NCBI RefSeq assembly: GCF_035593345.1
Contig: NZ_CP141606.1
Span: forward strand, 3,968,001 to 4,032,000
Direction of reading: 5' to 3'
DNA from: Lelliottia sp. JS-SCA-14
Lineage (GTDB): Bacteria; Pseudomonadota; Gammaproteobacteria; Enterobacterales; Enterobacteriaceae
DNA length: 64,000 nt
Part shown: one piece after another, positions 10,518-19,986 of the stretch
Numbering within the stretch: position 1 is the first letter of the stretch
How the letters are laid out: every line of letters begins with the position of its first letter
Position numbers and translations under genes: made by a program
Notes under the pieces: generated by a model
What the model saw: the letters and a program-made list of their open reading frames with translations, nothing else
Databases searched by the model: none
What the model was told of the DNA's origin: nothing

Positions 10518-11225
10518 ATGTCCCGTAATTATTCTTTCGCTGTTGCCCTTCTGGCGACAGTGCTCACAGGCCCTGCGCTGGCCGACGGTATCAACAATTT
10601 TTCTCAGGCCAAAGCCGCAGGCGTCAAGGTGAACGCCGATGCACCGGGTGATTTCTACTGCGGCTGCAAAATTAACTGGCAGGGTAAAAAAGGGGTCGTT
10701 GACCTCGAGTCGTGCGGTTACAAAGTGCGTAAAAACGAAAACCGCGCCAACCGAATCGAATGGGAACATGTGGTTCCGGCATGGCAATTTGGCCACCAGC
10801 GTCAGTGCTGGCAGGACGGCGGGCGTAAAAACTGCGCCAAAGATCCGGTCTATCGCCAGATCGAAAGTGATATGCACAACCTGCAACCGGCCGTGGGCGA
10901 AGTGAATGGCGACCGCGCCAACTTCATGTACAGCCAGTGGAACGGCGGCGAGGGCCAGTACGGCCAGTGCGGAATGAAGGTCGATTTCAAAGAGAAAGTC
11001 GCCGAGCCGCCGGCCCGCGCGCGCGGCAGCATCGCCCGCACCTACTTCTATATGCGCGATCGCTACGAGCTGAATCTCTCCCGCCAGCAAACTCAGCTGT
11101 TCAACGCCTGGGATAAGCAGTATCCGGTCACCGACTGGGAGTGCGAGCGCGATAACCGCATCGCCAAAGTCCAGGGGAATCACAACCCGTACGTGCAGCG
11201 CGCTTGCCAGGCGCAAAAGAGCTAA
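10518..11225 (+). CDS. endA: DNA-specific endonuclease I
   Basis: Periplasmic nuclease that cuts double-stranded DNA. The ATG at 10518 gives 235 residues, the E. coli length, with a Sec signal peptide ending GPALA near residue 22; an in-frame upstream start at 10461 would bury the signal peptide. The beta-beta-alpha metal motif appears as [14 protein letters not shown] near residue 82, with [15 protein letters not shown] downstream. Several cysteine pairs suit disulphide formation in the periplasm. Confidence 0.96.
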   Translation: MSRNYSFAVALLATVLTGPALADGINNFSQAKAAGVKVNADAPGDFYCGCKINWQGKKGVVDLESCGYKVRKNENRANRIEWEHVVPAWQFGHQRQCWQDGGRKNCAKDPVYRQIESDMHNLQPAVGEVNGDRANFMYSQWNGGEGQYGQCGMKVDFKEKVAEPPARARGSIARTYFYMRDRYELNLSRQQTQLFNAWDKQYPVTDWECERDNRIAKVQGNHNPYVQRACQAQKS

Positions 11226-11276
11226 CCTACACTAGCGGCAATTGATTCATACCGTACTCATATGGAACTTCTGACT

Positions 11277-12008
11277 ATGCGCATCCCCCGCATTTATCAC
11301 CCGGAACTGATTGCCGCTGGCAGTGAAATTGCTCTTTCCGACGAAGCCGCCAACCATGTTGGCCGCGTACTGCGCATGGGCGCGGGCCAGGCCGTGCAGC
11401 TTTTCGACGGCAGCAACCAGGTTTTCGACGCCGAAATCACCCGCGCCGATAAAAAGAGCGTGCAGGTTAACGTCCTGCGCGGCGAAGTGGATGACCGGGA
11501 ATCCCCGCTGCATATCCATCTGGGCCAGGTGATGTCGCGCGGTGAAAAGATGGAATTCACCATCCAGAAATCGATCGAACTGGGTGTAAGCCTCATTACG
11601 CCACTTTTTTCTGAGCGCTGTGGCGTTAAACTGGATGCTGAACGTCTGAACAAAAAGATTCAGCAGTGGCAGAAGATCGCCATCGCCGCGTGCGAACAGT
11701 GCGGCCGCAACCGCATTCCGGAGATCCGCCCGCCGATGGATTTAGAGGCGTGGTGCGCCGAAGAAGAGAGCGGCCTGAAGCTCAACCTGCACCCGCGCGC
11801 CAGCGCCAGCATCAACACGCTGCCGCTGCCGGTCGAGCGCGTACGACTGCTGATTGGCCCGGAAGGCGGGCTGTCGGCGGACGAAATTGCCATGACCGCA
11901 CGTTATCAATTTACTGATATTCTGTTGGGACCTCGCGTTCTACGTACTGAGACGACTGCACTCACAGCCATCACCGCACTGCAGGTGCGTTTTGGCGATC
12001 TGGGTTGA
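11277..12008 (+). CDS. rsmE: 16S rRNA m3U1498 methyltransferase
   Basis: SAM-dependent methyltransferase that makes 3-methyluridine at position 1498 of 16S rRNA. The ATG at 11277 gives 243 residues beginning [10 protein letters not shown], as in E. coli. It has an N-terminal PUA-like domain and a C-terminal SPOUT knot with the signature [12 protein letters not shown] near residue 194 and [15 protein letters not shown] near residue 217. An alternative ATG at 11262 adds five residues. gshB starts 20 bases downstream and may share its transcript. Confidence 0.96.
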   Translation: MRIPRIYHPELIAAGSEIALSDEAANHVGRVLRMGAGQAVQLFDGSNQVFDAEITRADKKSVQVNVLRGEVDDRESPLHIHLGQVMSRGEKMEFTIQKSIELGVSLITPLFSERCGVKLDAERLNKKIQQWQKIAIAACEQCGRNRIPEIRPPMDLEAWCAEEESGLKLNLHPRASASINTLPLPVERVRLLIGPEGGLSADEIAMTARYQFTDILLGPRVLRTETTALTAITALQVRFGDLG

Positions 12009-12028
12009 AGCATTAACGGAGAAGAACA

Positions 12029-12976
12029 ATGATCAAGCTCGGCATCGTGATGGACCCCATCGCAAGCATTAACATCAAGAAAGATTCCAGCTTCGCAATG
12101 CTGCTGGAAGCACAGCGTCGCGGCTACCAGCTCCATTACATGGAGATGGCCGATCTTTACCTGAACAATGGTGAAGCCCGCGCCCGCACGCGCATCGTTA
12201 ACGTCGAGCAAAATTACGATAAATGGTACGAGTTCGGTTCTGAGCAGGACATCCCCCTCGCAGAACTCGACGTGATCCTGATGCGTAAAGATCCTCCGTT
12301 CGACACCGAATTCATTTACTGCACCTATATCCTTGAGCGTGCTGAAGAGAAAGGCACGCTGATCGTCAACAAACCGCAGAGTCTGCGCGACTGTAACGAG
12401 AAGCTGTATACCGCCTGGTTCTCCGATCTGACACCAGAGACCCTGGTCACCCGCAACAAAGCGCAGCTGAAAGCCTTCTGGCAGAAGCACGGCGATATCA
12501 TCCTCAAGCCGCTGGACGGCATGGGCGGTGCGTCGATCTTCCGCGTCAAAGAGGGTGACCCGAACCTTGGCGTGATCGCAGAAACCCTGACCGAGCACGG
12601 CACCCGCTACTGCATGGCGCAGAACTACATTCCGGCCATCGTGGATGGCGACAAACGCGTGCTGGTGGTTGACGGCGAGCCGGTGCCTTACTGCCTGGCG
12701 CGTATTCCGCAGGGCGGCGAAACCCGTGGTAACCTGGCCGCCGGTGGCCGTGGCGAACCGCGTCCCCTGACCGACAGCGACTGGGAAATCGCCCGCCGCG
12801 TCGGCCCGATGCTGAAAGCCAAAGGGCTGATTTTCGTCGGCCTGGATATCATCGGCGACCGCCTGACGGAAGTGAATGTCACAAGCCCAACCTGTATCCG
12901 CGAAATCGAAGCCGAGTTCCCGGTCTCCATTACCGGCATGCTGATGGACGCGATCGAAAAACGTCTGAAGCAGTAA
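12029..12976 (+). CDS. gshB: Glutathione synthetase
   Basis: Joins gamma-glutamylcysteine and glycine to make glutathione, using ATP. The 315-residue product (E. coli 316) begins MIKLGIVMDPIASINIKKDS. ATP-grasp features are KPLDGMGGASIFRV near residue 160, RIPQGGETRGNLAAGG near residue 224, and the metal-binding EVNVTSPT near residue 280. It is preceded by a GGAGAA ribosome-binding site and followed by a terminator-like hairpin. Confidence 0.97.
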   Translation: MIKLGIVMDPIASINIKKDSSFAMLLEAQRRGYQLHYMEMADLYLNNGEARARTRIVNVEQNYDKWYEFGSEQDIPLAELDVILMRKDPPFDTEFIYCTYILERAEEKGTLIVNKPQSLRDCNEKLYTAWFSDLTPETLVTRNKAQLKAFWQKHGDIILKPLDGMGGASIFRVKEGDPNLGVIAETLTEHGTRYCMAQNYIPAIVDGDKRVLVVDGEPVPYCLARIPQGGETRGNLAAGGRGEPRPLTDSDWEIARRVGPMLKAKGLIFVGLDIIGDRLTEVNVTSPTCIREIEAEFPVSITGMLMDAIEKRLKQ

Positions 12977-12999
12977 CTCGCTTAACGGCGAAGTATATA

Positions 13000-13038
13000 C
13001 AAGGCCCAGGTTTCTCCGCATACTGGGCCTTGTCGCTT
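13000..13038 (+). terminator. Probable terminator after gshB
   Basis: The inverted repeat aaggcccag/ctgggcctt with a 13-base loop is followed by gtcgcttttt. It lies just after the gshB stop and before yqgE. Confidence 0.65.
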
Positions 13039-13066
13039 TTTAAACCAGGAATCAGAACCTCTGACA

Positions 13067-13627
13067 ATGAATTTACAGCATCACTTTCTTATTGCCATGC
13101 CTGCTCTCCAGGACCCGATTTTCCGTCGCTCGGTCGTTTATATCTGCGAATACAGCGAAGACGGCGCGATGGGGATTATCATCAACAAACCGCTGGAAAA
13201 TCTGCAAATCGAGGGCATTCTTGAAAAACTCAAGATCACCCCTGAAGATCGCGCCCCGGAGATCCGCCTTGATAAGCCGGTGATGCTCGGCGGCCCGCTG
13301 GCAGAAGATCGTGGCTTTATTCTGCACACCCCTCCGGGTTTCTCCTCCAGCATTCGCGTTTCCGATAATACGGTTATCACCACCTCACGCGACGTGCTGG
13401 AAACCCTGGGCACACACAATCAGCCTTCCGAAGTGCTGGTCGCGCTGGGCTACTCCTCCTGGGAGAAAGGCCAGCTGGAGCAGGAGATCCTCGACAACGC
13501 GTGGCTCACCGCCCCGGCCGACCTGAATATTCTGTTTAAAACTCCGATCGCCGATCGCTGGCGTGAAGCGGCGAAACTCATTGGTATCGACATCCAGACC
13601 ATGCCTGGCGTAGCGGGGCACGCATAA
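13067..13627 (+). CDS. yqgE: YqgE/AlgH family protein
   Basis: A 186-residue UPF0301 (AlgH) protein of unknown biochemical role. Family signatures are [13 protein letters not shown] near residue 7, [10 protein letters not shown] near residue 32 and [14 protein letters not shown] near residue 71. It overlaps ruvX by one base (TAATG), a coupling found across the gamma-proteobacteria. Confidence 0.93.
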   Translation: MNLQHHFLIAMPALQDPIFRRSVVYICEYSEDGAMGIIINKPLENLQIEGILEKLKITPEDRAPEIRLDKPVMLGGPLAEDRGFILHTPPGFSSSIRVSDNTVITTSRDVLETLGTHNQPSEVLVALGYSSWEKGQLEQEILDNAWLTAPADLNILFKTPIADRWREAAKLIGIDIQTMPGVAGHA

Positions 13628-14043
13628 TGAGCGGAACCCTTCTTGGCTTTGATTTCGGCACCCGAAGTATCGGCGTGGCGATCGGCCAGCGCATTACCGG
13701 CACCGCGCGTCCGCTAACGGCGATAAAAGCCCAGGACGGCACGCCCGACTGGAACATCATCGAGCGCCTGCTGAAAGAGTGGCAACCCGAAGCCGTTATC
13801 GTCGGCCTGCCGCTCAACATGGATGGCACCGAGCAGCCGCTCACCGCCCGCGCGCGTAAATTTGCCAATAAGATCCATGGCCGCTTTGGCGTCGTGGTTA
13901 AGCTGCACGATGAACGCCTGAGCACCGTTGAAGCCCGCGCCGGTCTGTTTGAGCACGGCGGCTTCCGTGCCCTGAACAAAGGCAGCGTCGATTCTGCCTC
14001 GGCGGTGATCATCCTCGAAAGCTTCTTCGAGCAAGGGTTTTAA
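13627..14043 (+). CDS. ruvX: Pre-16S rRNA nuclease / Holliday junction resolvase-like YqgF
   Basis: A 138-residue RNase H-fold protein (YqgF/RuvX), the family implicated in processing the 5' end of 16S rRNA. It begins [20 protein letters not shown], where the aspartate of GFDFG is catalytic. [17 protein letters not shown] and the C-terminal [12 protein letters not shown] with two acidic positions complete the site. The start codon overlaps the yqgE stop. Confidence 0.94.
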   Translation: MSGTLLGFDFGTRSIGVAIGQRITGTARPLTAIKAQDGTPDWNIIERLLKEWQPEAVIVGLPLNMDGTEQPLTARARKFANKIHGRFGVVVKLHDERLSTVEARAGLFEHGGFRALNKGSVDSASAVIILESFFEQGF

Positions 14044-14048
14044 CGTCG

Positions 14049-15029
14049 CTAAAGCCTTCCCTGCGCTTTGCGCTCGGCGAGACTCTGGTCAAAGTTCTGC
14101 ATGCCCGCCTGCTGCCCGGTCTGAATCACGCCGGGCAACTGCCAGGTTTTCCCCTCGCGAATCAAGTTTGCCGAAGCCGGTGTGTTGACCAGCATCTCGA
14201 ACAGCGCCACGCGCCCGCCCTGAACGTCCCGCATCAGCTTTTGCGCCAGTACTGCACGTAAACTTCCTGCCAGCTGATTACGCACCGGATCTTTCTCTCC
14301 GGCCGGGAAAGTGTCCACCAGCCGTTCAATGGCCTGCGATGCTCCGCGCGTATGCAGCGTCGCCAGCACCAGATGCCCGGTCTCCGCCGCCGTGAGTGCC
14401 AGGCGGATCGTTTCGCTGTCGCGCAGTTCGCCCAGAAGAATGACATCAGGATCTTCGCGCAGCGCCGCCCGTAGCGCCTGCGCAAATGTCGGGCAGTGCA
14501 GGCCGATCTCACGCTGCTGGATCAGACAGCGGTGGCTTTGATAGACATACTCCACAGGATCTTCCAGCGTCAGAATATGCCCGTCGCAGTGGTGGTTGAG
14601 ATAATCCACCATTGCCGCCAGCGTGGTGGATTTGCCGCTGCCGGTCGCTCCCGTGACCAGAATCAGGCCATTGTCACTGGAGAGCAGATCGGGAATGACG
14701 CGCGGTACGCCGAGCGTCGAGAGCTGCGGGCACTCCACCGGCAGGAGCCTCAGCGTGAGCGAGACGCCATGAATATGCACAAACGCGCTGGCGCGTAATC
14801 GCTGACCACCGAGCAACGTCACCGCAAAATCCACGTGACCGTTCGCCCACCAGGCGCCCTGCTGTTCGTCATTCAGCCAGGACTTTAACAGCAGCGCAAC
14901 ATCGGGCGGGGGAAACGGCGCTGGTTCGAGTTTGCCTAATCTACGCCAGCGCGGCGGGGAATCGCTGCACAGGTGTAGATCCGAGACATTATGCTTTACA
15001 CTAAGGGCCACAATTTCTTCCATATCCAT
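14049..15029 (-). CDS. yggR: PilT-like type II/IV secretion ATPase YggR
   Basis: A PilT-family hexameric ATPase, 326 residues from the ATG at 15029, equal to E. coli YggR; an upstream start at 15065 is possible. It has an N-terminal PAS-like domain, Walker A in GATGSGKSTT near residue 130, the Asp box LTLEDPVEY, Walker B DVILLGELRD near residue 200, and the His box GHLVLATLHTRGA. No pilus genes lie nearby, so its partner is unknown. Its start codon is only 18 bases from that of the divergent yggS. Confidence 0.93.
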   Translation of the reverse strand: MDMEEIVALSVKHNVSDLHLCSDSPPRWRRLGKLEPAPFPPPDVALLLKSWLNDEQQGAWWANGHVDFAVTLLGGQRLRASAFVHIHGVSLTLRLLPVECPQLSTLGVPRVIPDLLSSDNGLILVTGATGSGKSTTLAAMVDYLNHHCDGHILTLEDPVEYVYQSHRCLIQQREIGLHCPTFAQALRAALREDPDVILLGELRDSETIRLALTAAETGHLVLATLHTRGASQAIERLVDTFPAGEKDPVRNQLAGSLRAVLAQKLMRDVQGGRVALFEMLVNTPASANLIREGKTWQLPGVIQTGQQAGMQNFDQSLAERKAQGRL

Positions 15030-15047
15030 ACAACCATCCTCGGACTC

Positions 15048-15752
15048 ATGAACGACATTGCGCATAACCTGGCACAGGTCAGGGACAAAATCTCAGCCGC
15101 TGCAACGCGTTGCGGCCGTGCTTCAGAAGAAGTTTCGTTGCTTGCAGTGAGTAAAACCAAGCCTGCGAGCGCCATCGCAGAAGCCATCGACGCCGGGCAG
15201 CGTGCTTTTGGTGAAAACTACGTTCAGGAGGGTGTGGACAAAATTCGCTATTTCCAGCAAGCCGGGAAGGCGAGCCTACAATGGCACTTTATCGGCCCGC
15301 TGCAGTCGAACAAAAGTCGGCTGGTCGCAGAGCATTTCGACTGGTGTCATACGGTCGACCGCCTGCGTATCGCGACGCGGTTGAGCGACCAACGCCCTGC
15401 CGGGATGGCTCCACTTAACATCCTGATTCAAATCAATATTAGTGATGAGAACAGTAAGTCAGGTATCACTCTGGCTGAGCTGGATGCGCTGGCCGAACAG
15501 GTGGCGGAACTGCCCGGTCTGACGTTGCGTGGACTGATGGCGATTCCGGCACCCGAAACGAGTTACGACAGGCAGTTTGCCGTAGCACAGCAAATGGCTG
15601 TAGCATTTGAGGCGCTTAAAGCGCGCTACACCACCGTAGACACGCTTTCACTGGGCATGTCAGACGATATGGAAGCCGCCATCGCGGCAGGCAGCACTAT
15701 GGTGCGCATCGGCACAGCTATTTTCGGTGCGCGCGATTACACCCCAAAATAA
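15048..15752 (+). CDS. yggS: PLP homeostasis protein
   Basis: A PLP-binding TIM-barrel protein of the YggS/PROSC family that buffers free pyridoxal phosphate and affects amino-acid balance. The ATG at 15048 gives 234 residues, the E. coli length. The PLP lysine is in LLAVSKTKPA near residue 36; FGENYVQEG, WHFIGPLQSNKS and LSLGMSDDMEAAI are family signatures. It heads a run of closely spaced genes, yggS-yggT-yggU-rdgB-hemW, and is divergent from yggR. Confidence 0.95.
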   Translation: MNDIAHNLAQVRDKISAAATRCGRASEEVSLLAVSKTKPASAIAEAIDAGQRAFGENYVQEGVDKIRYFQQAGKASLQWHFIGPLQSNKSRLVAEHFDWCHTVDRLRIATRLSDQRPAGMAPLNILIQINISDENSKSGITLAELDALAEQVAELPGLTLRGLMAIPAPETSYDRQFAVAQQMAVAFEALKARYTTVDTLSLGMSDDMEAAIAAGSTMVRIGTAIFGARDYTPK

Positions 15753-15770
15753 GGAAACCTGAGGAACGCC

Positions 15771-16337
15771 ATGAAGACGTTGACTTTCCTGCTCTCAACG
15801 GTCATTGAGCTGTATACGATGGCGCTGCTGTTGCGCGTCTGGATGCAGTGGGCCCGCTGTGATTTTTATAACCCCTTCTCGCAGTTTGTCGTGAAAATCA
15901 CGCAGCCTGTGATTGGGCCGCTGCGCCGCGTGATCCCGCCGATGGGGCCAATCGACAGCGCCTCCCTGCTGGTGGCGTTTGTGCTCAGTATCATCAAAGC
16001 CATCGTGCTGTTTATGGTGGTCACCTTCCAGCCGATCATCTGGATCGCCGCCGTATTAATCCTGCTGAAAACCATCGGCCTGCTGATTTTCTGGGTGCTG
16101 CTGGTGATGGCGGTAATGAGCTGGGTCAGCCGCGGCCGTAGTCCGGTCGAGTACGCCATGATTCAGCTGACCGAGCCGCTCCTGCGCCCGATCCGCAATC
16201 TGCTGCCAGCCATGGGCGGGATCGATTTTTCGCCGATGATTCTGGTTCTGCTGCTGTATGTCCTGAACATGGGCATCGCTGAACTGTTACAGTCAACGGG
16301 CAACATGCTGCTGCCGGGGCTGTGGATGGCGCTATGA
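15771..16337 (+). CDS. yggT: YggT family membrane protein
   Basis: A 188-residue integral membrane protein made of two YggT repeats. Each has hydrophobic helices around a conserved motif: [20 protein letters not shown] near residue 35 and a second [17 protein letters not shown] near residue 140. The family is linked to osmotic stress or membrane organisation, but its biochemical role is unsettled. The stop overlaps the yggU start by four bases (ATGA). Confidence 0.92.
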   Translation: MKTLTFLLSTVIELYTMALLLRVWMQWARCDFYNPFSQFVVKITQPVIGPLRRVIPPMGPIDSASLLVAFVLSIIKAIVLFMVVTFQPIIWIAAVLILLKTIGLLIFWVLLVMAVMSWVSRGRSPVEYAMIQLTEPLLRPIRNLLPAMGGIDFSPMILVLLLYVLNMGIAELLQSTGNMLLPGLWMAL

Positions 16338-16630
16338 GTGCCGTCAGCTCCTGCGTCGACGGGCTGGTTTTACGGCTGTATATTCAGCCGAAAGCCAGCC
16401 GCGACAGCATTGTCGGATTACATGGCGACGAATTAAAAGTCGCCATTACCGCTCCTCCCGTGGACGGCCAGGCGAACGCGCATTTGACCAAATATCTGGC
16501 AAAACAGTTTCGCGTCGCCAAAAGCCAGGTCATCATTGAAAAGGGTGAACTGGGACGTCATAAACAGGTAAAAATCCTCAACCCGCAAAACATCCCGACG
16601 GAAGTCGCGGCACTGTCACAACAGGATTAA
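16334..16630 (+). CDS. yggU: DUF167 family protein YggU
   Basis: A 98-residue DUF167 protein beginning [20 protein letters not shown]. The signatures [20 protein letters not shown] and PPVDGQAN match E. coli YggU. The ATG at 16334 overlaps the yggT stop as ATGA, and rdgB follows after three bases. The function is unknown. Confidence 0.93.
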   Translation: MSAVSSCVDGLVLRLYIQPKASRDSIVGLHGDELKVAITAPPVDGQANAHLTKYLAKQFRVAKSQVIIEKGELGRHKQVKILNPQNIPTEVAALSQQD

Positions 16631-16633
16631 ATT

Positions 16634-17227
16634 ATGCAGAAAGTTGTTCTCGCCACCGGTAACGCCGGTAAAGTGCGCGAGCTGGCCTCGCTATTAAATG
16701 ATTTTGGTCTGGACGTGGTCGCGCAGACCGAGCTGGGCGTGGATTCGGCGGAAGAGACTGGCCTGACGTTTATCGAAAATGCGATCCTGAAAGCGCGTCA
16801 CGCGGCACAGGTGACCGGTCTTCCGGCGATTGCGGATGATTCAGGCCTGGCGGTAGATGCTCTGGGCGGTGCACCGGGTATTTACTCTGCGCGCTACTCC
16901 GGCGTGGATGCGACCGATCAGCAGAACCTGGAAAAGCTGCTGGAAACCCTGAAAGACGTACCGGACGCACAGCGTCAGGCGCAGTTCCACTGCGTGCTGG
17001 TCTATATGCGTCATGCAGAAGACCCGACGCCGATCGTCTGCCACGGCAGCTGGCCGGGCGTGATTGCTCGCGAATCGGCGGGTAACGGCGGCTTTGGCTA
17101 CGATCCGATTTTCTTTGTCCCTTCTGAGGGCAAAACCGCCGCGGAACTGACCCGCGAAGAAAAAAGCGCGATTTCCCATCGTGGGCGCGCGTTGAAACTG
17201 TTACTGGAAGCATTACGTAATGGCTAA
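16634..17227 (+). CDS. rdgB: dITP/XTP pyrophosphatase
   Basis: House-cleaning nucleotide pyrophosphatase that removes dITP and XTP and so keeps deaminated purines out of DNA. The 197-residue product starts [17 protein letters not shown] and contains [14 protein letters not shown] near residue 45, [13 protein letters not shown] near residue 67 and [10 protein letters not shown] near residue 150, all characteristic of the HAM1/RdgB fold. The end overlaps the hemW start by eight bases. Confidence 0.96.
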   Translation: MQKVVLATGNAGKVRELASLLNDFGLDVVAQTELGVDSAEETGLTFIENAILKARHAAQVTGLPAIADDSGLAVDALGGAPGIYSARYSGVDATDQQNLEKLLETLKDVPDAQRQAQFHCVLVYMRHAEDPTPIVCHGSWPGVIARESAGNGGFGYDPIFFVPSEGKTAAELTREEKSAISHRGRALKLLLEALRNG

Positions 17228-18362
17228 TTTGCCACCTCTGAGTCTTTATATTCACATCCCGTGGTGCGTGCAGAAATGCCCGTACTGCGATTTCAATTCG
17301 CACGCGCTGAAAGGCGAAGTGCCGCATGACGACTACGTTCAGCATCTGTTAACCGATCTGGATGCCGACGTACCTTACGCACAGGGACGTGAAGTTAAGA
17401 CCATTTTTATTGGTGGCGGTACGCCGAGCCTGCTCTCTGGCCCGGCGATGCAAACGCTGCTGGACGGCGTGCGAGCGCGCCTGAATCTGGCAGCCGATGC
17501 GGAAATTACGATGGAAGCCAACCCTGGCACCGTTGAGGCCGACCGTTTTGTCGAGTATCAGCGCGCCGGGGTGAACCGTATTTCGATTGGCGTCCAGAGT
17601 TTTAGCGAACCTAAACTCAAGCGACTGGGGCGTATCCACGGTCCGGAAGAGGCGAAGCGCGCGGCGCACCTGGCAACCGGCCTGGGGCTGCGCAGCTTTA
17701 ACCTCGATTTGATGCACGGTCTGCCCGACCAGTCTCTGGAAGAGGCGCTGGACGATCTGCGCCAGGCCATCGAGCTGAACCCGCCGCATCTCTCCTGGTA
17801 TCAGCTGACGATTGAGCCGAACACGCTGTTTGGTTCGCGCCCGCCGGTCCTGCCCGACGACGACGCCCTGTGGGATATTTTCGAACAAGGTCATCAGTTG
17901 CTGACAGCGGCGGGTTATCAGCAGTACGAAACCTCCGCCTACGCGAAGCCGGGCTATCAGTGTCAGCACAACCTCAACTACTGGCGTTTTGGTGATTACT
18001 TAGGGATTGGCTGCGGCGCGCACGGCAAAGTGACCTTCCCCAATGGGCGCATTCTGCGTACCGCCAAAACCCGTCATCCGCGAGGGTATATGGAAGGGCG
18101 TTATCTGGAGCGTCAGCACGACGTGGAAGTGGAGGATAAACCCTTCGAGTTCTTCATGAACCGCTTCCGCCTGCTGGAAGCCGCGCCGCGCGCGGAGTTT
18201 GCGCTCTACACCGGCTTGCCGGAATCGGTGATTCGCCCGCAGATTGATGAAGCGCTGGCGAAAGGGTATCTGACGGAGTGCGACGCATTCTGGCAGATCA
18301 CCGAACACGGGAAGTTGTTCCTTAACTCCCTGCTTGAGCTGTTCCTCGCCGAAGAGTCCTGA
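17220..18362 (+). CDS. hemW: HemW, radical-SAM heme chaperone
   Basis: A 380-residue radical-SAM protein of the HemN family with the cluster-binding [10 protein letters not shown] motif near residues 16-25, preceded by LSLYIHIPW. Further signatures are [26 protein letters not shown] and HGLPDQS. HemW proteins are heme chaperones rather than coproporphyrinogen oxidases, because they lack the extra N-terminal residues of HemN. Its start overlaps rdgB by eight bases, so the two are probably translationally coupled. Confidence 0.95.
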   Translation: MANLPPLSLYIHIPWCVQKCPYCDFNSHALKGEVPHDDYVQHLLTDLDADVPYAQGREVKTIFIGGGTPSLLSGPAMQTLLDGVRARLNLAADAEITMEANPGTVEADRFVEYQRAGVNRISIGVQSFSEPKLKRLGRIHGPEEAKRAAHLATGLGLRSFNLDLMHGLPDQSLEEALDDLRQAIELNPPHLSWYQLTIEPNTLFGSRPPVLPDDDALWDIFEQGHQLLTAAGYQQYETSAYAKPGYQCQHNLNYWRFGDYLGIGCGAHGKVTFPNGRILRTAKTRHPRGYMEGRYLERQHDVEVEDKPFEFFMNRFRLLEAAPRAEFALYTGLPESVIRPQIDEALAKGYLTECDAFWQITEHGKLFLNSLLELFLAEES

Positions 18363-18425
18363 AGACGGCTTCAGGATTTTGCATCCCGTTCTGCTGGCCG
18401 AGGGAAAGGCTGGCAGAGTGTGGGG

Positions 18426-18791
18426 ATGGAAAAATCTAAACAACTCCGCAAAGGTATGACTCCCGAAGAACTTCACCTCTGGTATTTACTCCGGGGGCGT
18501 CGTTTTTACGGGTTCAAGTTTCGTCGCCAGATGCCCATAGGGTCATACATTGTGGATTTTGCCTGCTTTGAGGCAAGGTTGATTGTCGAGCTTGATGGCG
18601 GCCAGCATCAGGATGATTATGAGTATGACTTACGCAGGACTGCGTTTTTGAACGCCAGCGGCTGGCGAGTGATTCGTTTCTGGAATAATGAATTCAGGAC
18701 GAATGAGGAAGGGGTTTTGGGTGCCATTTTGGACGGTTTGAATCGTCTGGTCCCCTCACCCCAGCCCTCTCCCAAAGGGAGAGGGAGCTAA
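18426..18791 (+). CDS. DUF559 endonuclease-like protein
   Basis: A 121-residue protein (123 if the GTG at 18420 is used) of the DUF559, Vsr-like restriction-endonuclease fold. It has RRFYGFKFRRQMPIGSYIVD near residue 30, EARLIVELDGGQHQ with the acidic nuclease residues near residue 52, and GWRVIRFWNNE near residue 80. The last dozen residues (PSPQPSPKGRGS) are encoded by the adjacent palindromic repeat. It stands where E. coli has ansB and yggM. The substrate and role are unknown. Confidence 0.8.
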   Translation: MEKSKQLRKGMTPEELHLWYLLRGRRFYGFKFRRQMPIGSYIVDFACFEARLIVELDGGQHQDDYEYDLRRTAFLNASGWRVIRFWNNEFRTNEEGVLGAILDGLNRLVPSPQPSPKGRGS

Positions 18792-18892
18792 AACCGCACC
18801 TGACCGATCCCCTCTCCCCGCGGGAGAGGACCGCACCTGACAGATCCCCTCTCCCGTGGGAGAGGGTTAGGGTGAGGGCAACAAACCGCACC
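18757..18892. repeat. GC-rich palindromic repeat cluster after the DUF559 gene
   Basis: Three related palindromes: ccctctcccaaagggagagg, cccctctccccgcgggagag, and cccctctcccgtgggagagg followed by gttagggtgaggg. The same family recurs at 23408-23523 and 35086-35121. The first copy supplies the end of the DUF559 reading frame. Confidence 0.8.
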
Positions 18893-18893
18893 C

Positions 18894-19613
18894 TTACTTA
18901 AGCGTCCCCACCAGCGCCTTCCGGCTATCTTCCAGCGTCACGACGCGCTGGCACACGTCTTTACCAAACTTCTGGAAATCCGCTTCCTGATTCTTCCATT
19001 CGTTCTGAATCGAAGTCTGCAATCCGCCCAGGCTGCCTAATACGCCCTGCAGTGGATTACCGCCGCCTTTCAGCACGGCTTTCGCACCCATCTCATTGAT
19101 GCTGTCCTGCAGGATGCCGCCCATCGCCTGGTTCACCAGGTTCTGGCCGTCGGCACGGACCTGATCGATAGCCTTATAGTGGAACGTCAGGCCATCCGTA
19201 CGGTGCTCAATGATGCGGTTCATCTGCTCTTTCAGCTGGGCGTCCAGCTTGGTCAGGCGGGTGCGCATATTGCTGCTCTCACCCACCTCTTTAGCGATGA
19301 TCTTATCCAGCGCCACGCGGCCTTTCTCGACGCGCGTCAAAGCGCCTTCGTCGATCCACGGCAGCGCCGAGCGGAGATCCGCCTGATAATCTTTCGCCTG
19401 CTCGCGTTGGGCCGCGCTCAGGGTATATTGTTTGCCGTTGTACATCACGTTGCCATCAGGCGTGATCACCAGATTACCGTTCTCACCTTTTACCTGAACG
19501 GTTTGCGGGCTGAGAATCACATCGTCGCGCGGTGTGACTTCACATTTGTATTCCGCATGGGCAGTTAACGCGGTGGTCATCAATGCCACAGCCAGCAGCG
19601 TTTTGCGCATCAT
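18894..19613 (-). CDS. yggN: DUF2884 family protein YggN
   Basis: A 239-residue exported protein, equal in length to E. coli YggN. A Sec signal peptide (MMRKTLLAVALMTTALTAHA) is followed by YKCEVTPRDDVILSPQTVQV and a helical, charged C-terminal half. The function is unknown. It lies downstream of yggL on the same strand, separated by a terminator-like hairpin. Confidence 0.9.
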   Translation of the reverse strand: MMRKTLLAVALMTTALTAHAEYKCEVTPRDDVILSPQTVQVKGENGNLVITPDGNVMYNGKQYTLSAAQREQAKDYQADLRSALPWIDEGALTRVEKGRVALDKIIAKEVGESSNMRTRLTKLDAQLKEQMNRIIEHRTDGLTFHYKAIDQVRADGQNLVNQAMGGILQDSINEMGAKAVLKGGGNPLQGVLGSLGGLQTSIQNEWKNQEADFQKFGKDVCQRVVTLEDSRKALVGTLK

Positions 19614-19627
19614 ATTTATCCCTCAAG

Positions 19628-19660
19628 ACAAAACGGGCCGGCATTTGCCGGCCCTTTGCT
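19628..19660 (-). terminator. Terminator between yggL and yggN
   Basis: Read on the minus strand, aagggccggc/gccggcccgt with a short aaat loop is followed by tttgtcttg. It would end much of the trmB-yggL transcript before yggN. Confidence 0.7.
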
Positions 19661-19662
19661 AG

Positions 19663-19986
19663 TTAGTCCCACCAAATGTCGAAAAGTTCGCTAACGCGGA
19701 CCTCTTCGAATTTGCGGTCTTCCAGCCATTTGCGCACGAGTGCCTGCTGTTCTTCGGTGCACTTACCGATCTCTTGCTTGCAGATCAGGCCTTCCCAGGA
19801 GAGATAGCCGCTGCCATCAAACGCCAGTTTGTTCGGCTCGATCACTTCATCGATAAAGGCGTCAACTTCCTTATCAATGGTTTCTACGCTCGTCCCTTCC
19901 GGGAAACGCCATGCGACGGAAAAACCGACTTCCTGGAATTCCTCGATGTGCATCTTTTTACGCAGACGACGGCTACGGTTTGCCAT
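19663..19986 (-). CDS. yggL: YggL (DUF469), ribosome-associated small protein
   Basis: A 107-residue DUF469 protein starting [20 protein letters not shown]. The central WRFPEGTSVETIDKEVDAFI and the ending VSELFDIWWD are typical of YggL, which has been reported on the 50S ribosomal subunit. The start codon overlaps the trmB stop by one base (TAATG), so the two form a coupled pair. Confidence 0.93.
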   Translation of the reverse strand: MANRSRRLRKKMHIEEFQEVGFSVAWRFPEGTSVETIDKEVDAFIDEVIEPNKLAFDGSGYLSWEGLICKQEIGKCTEEQQALVRKWLEDRKFEEVRVSELFDIWWD

